NCBI GenBank assembly: GCA_051648405.1
Contig: JBOFFC010000110.1
Location: 1-35,305 of the forward strand
DNA: 35,305 nt
Reading direction: 5' to 3'
Source: JBOFFC01 sp051648405
Lineage (GTDB): Bacteria; Planctomycetota; Planctomycetia; Pirellulales; Lacipirellulaceae
Shown here: positions 32,732 through 35,305 of the stretch, piece after piece
How the letters are laid out: each line of letters opens with the position of its first letter
Position numbering within the stretch: position 1 is the first letter of the stretch
Made by a program: the position numbers and the translations under genes
The notes under the pieces: model-generated
Databases searched by the model: none
The model's input: the letters and a program-made list of their open reading frames with translations, nothing else
What the model was told of the DNA's origin: nothing

Positions 32732-33703
32732 ATGGTCCCCGGCGTCGCCGACTCGTCACTCGTTGTCGCCGCCGATCGCGCGCCGATCGACTTGCGCGTC
32801 TGCCTCGGCCGACTGCGGCTCCCCAACCCGGTGATGGTCGCTTCCGGCACGTTCGGCTACGCCCGCGAGATGGCGGCGTTTGTCGATTTGCGGCGGATCG
32901 GCGGGGTCCTGCCGAAGACCGTCACCCCCTCGCCGCGGCAGGGGAACGCCCCCTGGCGGACCGTCGAGACGGCGGCCGGCATGCTCAACGCGATCGGCCT
33001 CGACAACGACGGGGTCGAGGCGTTCGTCGCGAACCACTTGCCCTACCTGGCGACCATCGGCGCGCCGGTCGTGGCGAGCGTCGCCGGTAAGACGGCCGAC
33101 GAGTTCGTCACGCTCGCGCGACGGTTCGGCGAAGTCGAAGAGGCCCTTCGCCCCGCCGCGATCGAGCTGAACCTGTCGTGCCCCAACGTCTCGGGGGGGG
33201 TCGACTTCGGCAGCGACCCGCGGCTGTGCGAGCAAGTAGTGCGTGACTGCGTCGCGGCGGTCCCGCTGCCGATCGTGGCGAAGCTCACGCCGAACGTTTC
33301 GAGCGTCGCGGTGATGGCCATGGCGGCCGAAGCGGGGGGCGCCGACGCGATCACGCTGATCAACACCGTGCTGGGGATGGCCGTCGACTGGCGGAAGCGC
33401 CGGCCGATGCTGGCGAACGTCGTCGGCGGCCTCAGCGGCCCGGCGATCAAGCCGATCGCCCTCCGCTGCGTCTACCAGGCGTCGAAGGCGGTCCGCACGC
33501 CGATCGTCGGCTGCGGCGGCGTACAGTCGATCGACGACGTGATGGAGTTCCTCGTCACCGGCGCGAGCGCCGTGCAACTGGGGACCGTGAACTTCTACCG
33601 CCCCCACGCCGCGACGGAAGTCCTCGACGCCCTCCCCGCAGCGCTCGCGGAACTCGGCGCGACGTGCGTCTCGGAGGTAGTAGGAACATTGCGCACCGCG
33701 TAG
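32732..33703 (+). CDS. pyrD: Dihydroorotate dehydrogenase, class 1B type
   Basis: 323 residues. Oxidises dihydroorotate to orotate (fourth step of UMP synthesis) with FMN. Conserved segments: LPNPVMVASGTFGYAREM, GVLPKTVTPSPRQGN (substrate-binding Lys), MLNAIGLDNDGVEAF, ELNLSCPNVSGG with the class-1 catalytic Cys (about 149), ITLINTVLGMAVD, GLSGPAIKPIALR and VGCGGVQSIDDVMEFL. The catalytic Cys and NAD-type motifs indicate class 1B, which normally needs a PyrK partner; none is coded nearby. The DUF559 element follows immediately. Confidence 0.94.
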   Translation: MVPGVADSSLVVAADRAPIDLRVCLGRLRLPNPVMVASGTFGYAREMAAFVDLRRIGGVLPKTVTPSPRQGNAPWRTVETAAGMLNAIGLDNDGVEAFVANHLPYLATIGAPVVASVAGKTADEFVTLARRFGEVEEALRPAAIELNLSCPNVSGGVDFGSDPRLCEQVVRDCVAAVPLPIVAKLTPNVSSVAVMAMAAEAGGADAITLINTVLGMAVDWRKRRPMLANVVGGLSGPAIKPIALRCVYQASKAVRTPIVGCGGVQSIDDVMEFLVTGASAVQLGTVNFYRPHAATEVLDALPAALAELGATCVSEVVGTLRTA

Positions 33704-33710
33704 CGCGTAT

Positions 33711-33768
33711 CCCCCGCCCCCTTCAGGGGAAGGCCGCGTTTCCGTGGAGAACGGGGGGAGGGGGATTC
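33711..33768. repeat. Left arm flanking the DUF559 gene
   Basis: CCCCCGCCCCC, TTCA, GGGGAAGG, a 20-bp insertion, then GGGGGGAGGGGGATT. It has the layout of the left arms of palindromic copies A and B, with extra bases, and ends a few bases before ATG 33775. Confidence 0.6.
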
Positions 33769-33774
33769 CCGCCA

Positions 33775-34170
33775 ATGGACCCACCAAAGCGAACACGCGT
33801 AAGCGACCACACCCGCGGCAACGCGCGGTCGCTGCGCCGCGCCGCGACGGCGCCGGAACGGATCCTGTGGCAAGTGCTCCGCAATCGCCAGATCGCGGGA
33901 CTCAAGTTCCGCCGCCAACACCCGATCGAGTCGTTCGTCGTCGACTTCTGCTGCTCGGAGGCAGCGATCGTCGTCGAAGTCGATGGTCGGAGTCACGACG
34001 GACAGGGCGCCTACGACGCAGCACGCCAGCGACGGCTCGAAGAAATCGGCGTCCGGGTGCTGCGGGTGAGCAACGACGACGTGCTCGGGAACCTTGAGGG
34101 GGTGCTGACGATGATTGCTTCGGCTGCGTCGTCGGGCGGGGCTGCCCCCTCCCCTAGCCCCTCCCCCTGA
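33775..34170 (+). CDS. DUF559 (Vsr-like) PD-(D/E)XK nuclease
   Basis: 131 residues from ATG 33775. The DUF559 fold, related to very-short-patch-repair endonucleases, is complete: RRAATAPERILWQVLRNRQI (Glu), GLKFRRQHPIESFVVDFCC (Asp), AAIVVEVDGRSHDGQ (second acidic plus His) and the Trp-less end VRVLRVSNDDVLGNLEGVL. All expected acidic residues are present, so activity is plausible; the target is unknown. The last dozen residues, SSGGAAPSPSPSP, and the TGA stop are read from the palindromic repeat at the 3' side. The left side is bounded by a related arm. It is located between pyrD and trpS, with which it has no obvious functional link; this suggests a mobile or repeat-associated gene. Confidence 0.88.
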   Translation: MDPPKRTRVSDHTRGNARSLRRAATAPERILWQVLRNRQIAGLKFRRQHPIESFVVDFCCSEAAIVVEVDGRSHDGQGAYDAARQRRLEEIGVRVLRVSNDDVLGNLEGVLTMIASAASSGGAAPSPSPSP

Positions 34171-34182
34171 AGGGGGAGGGGG
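34145..34182. repeat. Right arm flanking the DUF559 gene
   Basis: CCCCCTCCCCTAGCCCC then TCCCCCTGAAGGGGGAGG. Nearly identical over 38 bp to the right arm of palindromic copy A (3142-3180), the main difference being TGA for TAA in the loop. That loop TGA is the stop codon of the DUF559 gene. Confidence 0.88.
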
Positions 34183-34250
34183 ATACGCTTTAGCCACCGC
34201 TTCAGAACAACGAACCTTCGACCTATCTCTCTCCAGCGACAGCCAGCACC

Positions 34251-35225
34251 ATGCGAGCACTCTCCGGCATCCAGCCGACCGGCCCCTTCCACTGGGGGAA
34301 CTACTTCGGCGCCATCCGGCAGTACATCGACCTGCAGGACCAGTGCCACGACGGGTCGTACTACTTCATCGCGAACCTGCACGCGCTGACGACGGTGCGC
34401 GACAAGGACCGCTTGAAGCAGTTCACGCTCGACGGCGCGATCGACCTCTTGGCGCTGGGCCTCGACCCGGCCAAGGCGACGCTGTTCGTGCAGTCGGACG
34501 TCCCGCAGGTGAGCGAGCTCTGCTGGCTGCTGCTCACCGGCGCGCCGATGGGGCTGCTCGAGCGCTGCGTCTCGTACAAGGACAAGCTCGCCAAGGGGGT
34601 GAAGGCCGACGCGGGGCTGTTCACCTACCCCGTGCTGCAAGCGGCCGACATCCTCGCCTACGACGCGACCGTCGTCCCCGTGGGCGAAGACCAACTGCAG
34701 CACATCGAGGTCTGCCGCGACATCGCCCAGAGCTTCAACCACCACTTCGGCGAGACGTTCGTGCTCCCCAAGGGGAAGGTGCTCGACCAATCGGCCCGCG
34801 TCCCTGGGACCGACGGCGACAAGATGTCGAAGAGCTACAACAACACGCTGGCGGTGTTCGACGAAGAGAAGGCGCAGCGCAAGCTGATCATGCGCGTTCA
34901 GACCGACAGCCGCCCGATGGAAGACCCTAAGGCGCCCGAGGGGGACGTGCTGTATGACCTGCTGAAGCTGGTGGCGAGCGAAGACGAAGTGGCCGAGGTC
35001 GCCGCGATCTTCCGGCGCGGCGGGTTCGGCTATGGCGACATCAAGAAGCGCCTCGCCGACGCGGCCGAGCGCTACTGGGCGCCGGCGCGCGAGCGTCGTC
35101 GCGAGTGGGCCGCGCGCCCCGACAACGTCCGCGACGTGCTCTCCGAGGGCGCGAAGCGGGCCCGTGAGAAGGCCGGCGCGGTCCTCGCCCGGGCGCAAGC
35201 GGCGTGCGGCGTGAAGGGGTGGTGA
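34251..35225 (+). CDS. trpS: Tryptophanyl-tRNA synthetase
   Basis: 324 residues. Charges tRNA-Trp. A class I synthetase: the HIGH-equivalent is PTGPFHWGNYFG (Trp where Leu is common) and the KMSKS loop is GDKMSKSYNN. Other family marks are LFVQSDVPQVSELCWLL, TYPVLQAADILAY and VPVGEDQLQHIEV. The length is normal. ATG 34251 starts at the usual RALSGIQPTG. It lies 80 bp behind the DUF559 gene and is probably transcribed independently of it. Confidence 0.96.
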   Translation: MRALSGIQPTGPFHWGNYFGAIRQYIDLQDQCHDGSYYFIANLHALTTVRDKDRLKQFTLDGAIDLLALGLDPAKATLFVQSDVPQVSELCWLLLTGAPMGLLERCVSYKDKLAKGVKADAGLFTYPVLQAADILAYDATVVPVGEDQLQHIEVCRDIAQSFNHHFGETFVLPKGKVLDQSARVPGTDGDKMSKSYNNTLAVFDEEKAQRKLIMRVQTDSRPMEDPKAPEGDVLYDLLKLVASEDEVAEVAAIFRRGGFGYGDIKKRLADAAERYWAPARERRREWAARPDNVRDVLSEGAKRAREKAGAVLARAQAACGVKGW

Positions 35226-35267
35226 GCGCGTACGAGTGCGCCGAGTGACCCGCCTCCCTCCATGGGC

Positions 35268-35305
35268 GGGAGCCCTAAGCGCCAGCGCCGGGAGCGAAGT
35301 GGGTA
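35268..35305. repeat. AGCCCTAAGCG-family palindromic element, cut by the window end
   Basis: The left arm AGCCCTAAGCGCCAGCGCC plus GGGAG, then GCGAAGTGGGTA where the window stops. The same arm as at 18890-18916 and the beginning of a similar core. Confidence 0.8.

Overview
The window is about 35 kb of GC-rich chromosomal DNA from what is most likely a planctomycete (Pirellulales-like). This is an inference from several signs: a PEP-CTERM-tailed secreted protein, a secretin-like Gly/Arg-tailed protein, EF-hand secreted proteins, an HDOD protein, a DUF2608 secreted protein, a small lipoprotein of a type I associate with Pirellulales, weak ribosome binding sites, frequent GTG/TTG starts, and many palindromic intergenic repeats. 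There is no rRNA, tRNA, CRISPR array, phage module or classical insertion sequence. I recognise 25 protein-coding genes; one is cut by the left edge.

Layout. 1-5.1 kb: the 3' end of a secretin-like gene, a secreted four-EF-hand protein (convergent), a CinA homologue and glutamine-dependent NAD synthetase nadE. 5.3-10.6 kb: rlmKL-type rRNA methyltransferase and a DUF2608 secreted protein (minus strand), then a yeast-FCY1-like cytosine deaminase and a PEP-CTERM cyclophilin-like protein (plus strand). 10.6-15.5 kb (minus strand): a zinc-ribbon protein and a 1457-residue surface protein with an N-terminal inverse-autotransporter-like barrel and a long beta-helix-like passenger. 16-18.8 kb: a tightly coupled GntR regulator / ABC ATPase / permease operon with a well-formed promoter and operator. 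19-22 kb (minus strand): LD-carboxypeptidase, formyltetrahydrofolate deformylase and an HDOD protein. 22.2-23.6 kb: an AAA+ ATPase. 23.9-25.3 kb (minus strand): dcd and nth. 25.5-31.1 kb (plus strand): a LON-N-domain protein, then a probable operon of a YdiJ-like FAD/Fe-S oxidoreductase, a cysteine desulfurase-like enzyme and a YkgJ-type Cys-cluster protein. 31.6-35.3 kb (plus strand): an HU-like protein with a structured leader, a small lipoprotein, pyrD, a DUF559 nuclease and trpS.

The genes are mostly housekeeping. The unusual content is in the intergenic repeats. (1) Two mosaic elements are built entirely of 7-bp units kept in one register (5189-5314 and 15754-15879), and a related 7-bp array lies inside rlmKL, where three heptamers make a seven-residue protein repeat. 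(2) G/C-rich palindromic elements (3080-3180, 9485-9588) have arms that also flank a DUF559 PD-(D/E)XK nuclease gene at 33711-34182, resembling a non-autonomous/autonomous element pair. (3) A second palindrome family (18890-18966, and cut at the right edge) has different arms but shares a 13-bp core with one of those elements. (4) A six-module interleaved inverted repeat fills the gap between the AAA+ gene and dcd. Other points of interest are a sigma-28-like promoter with no gene directly behind it upstream of HU, and an HU promoter covered by ACACT/AGTGT half-sites.
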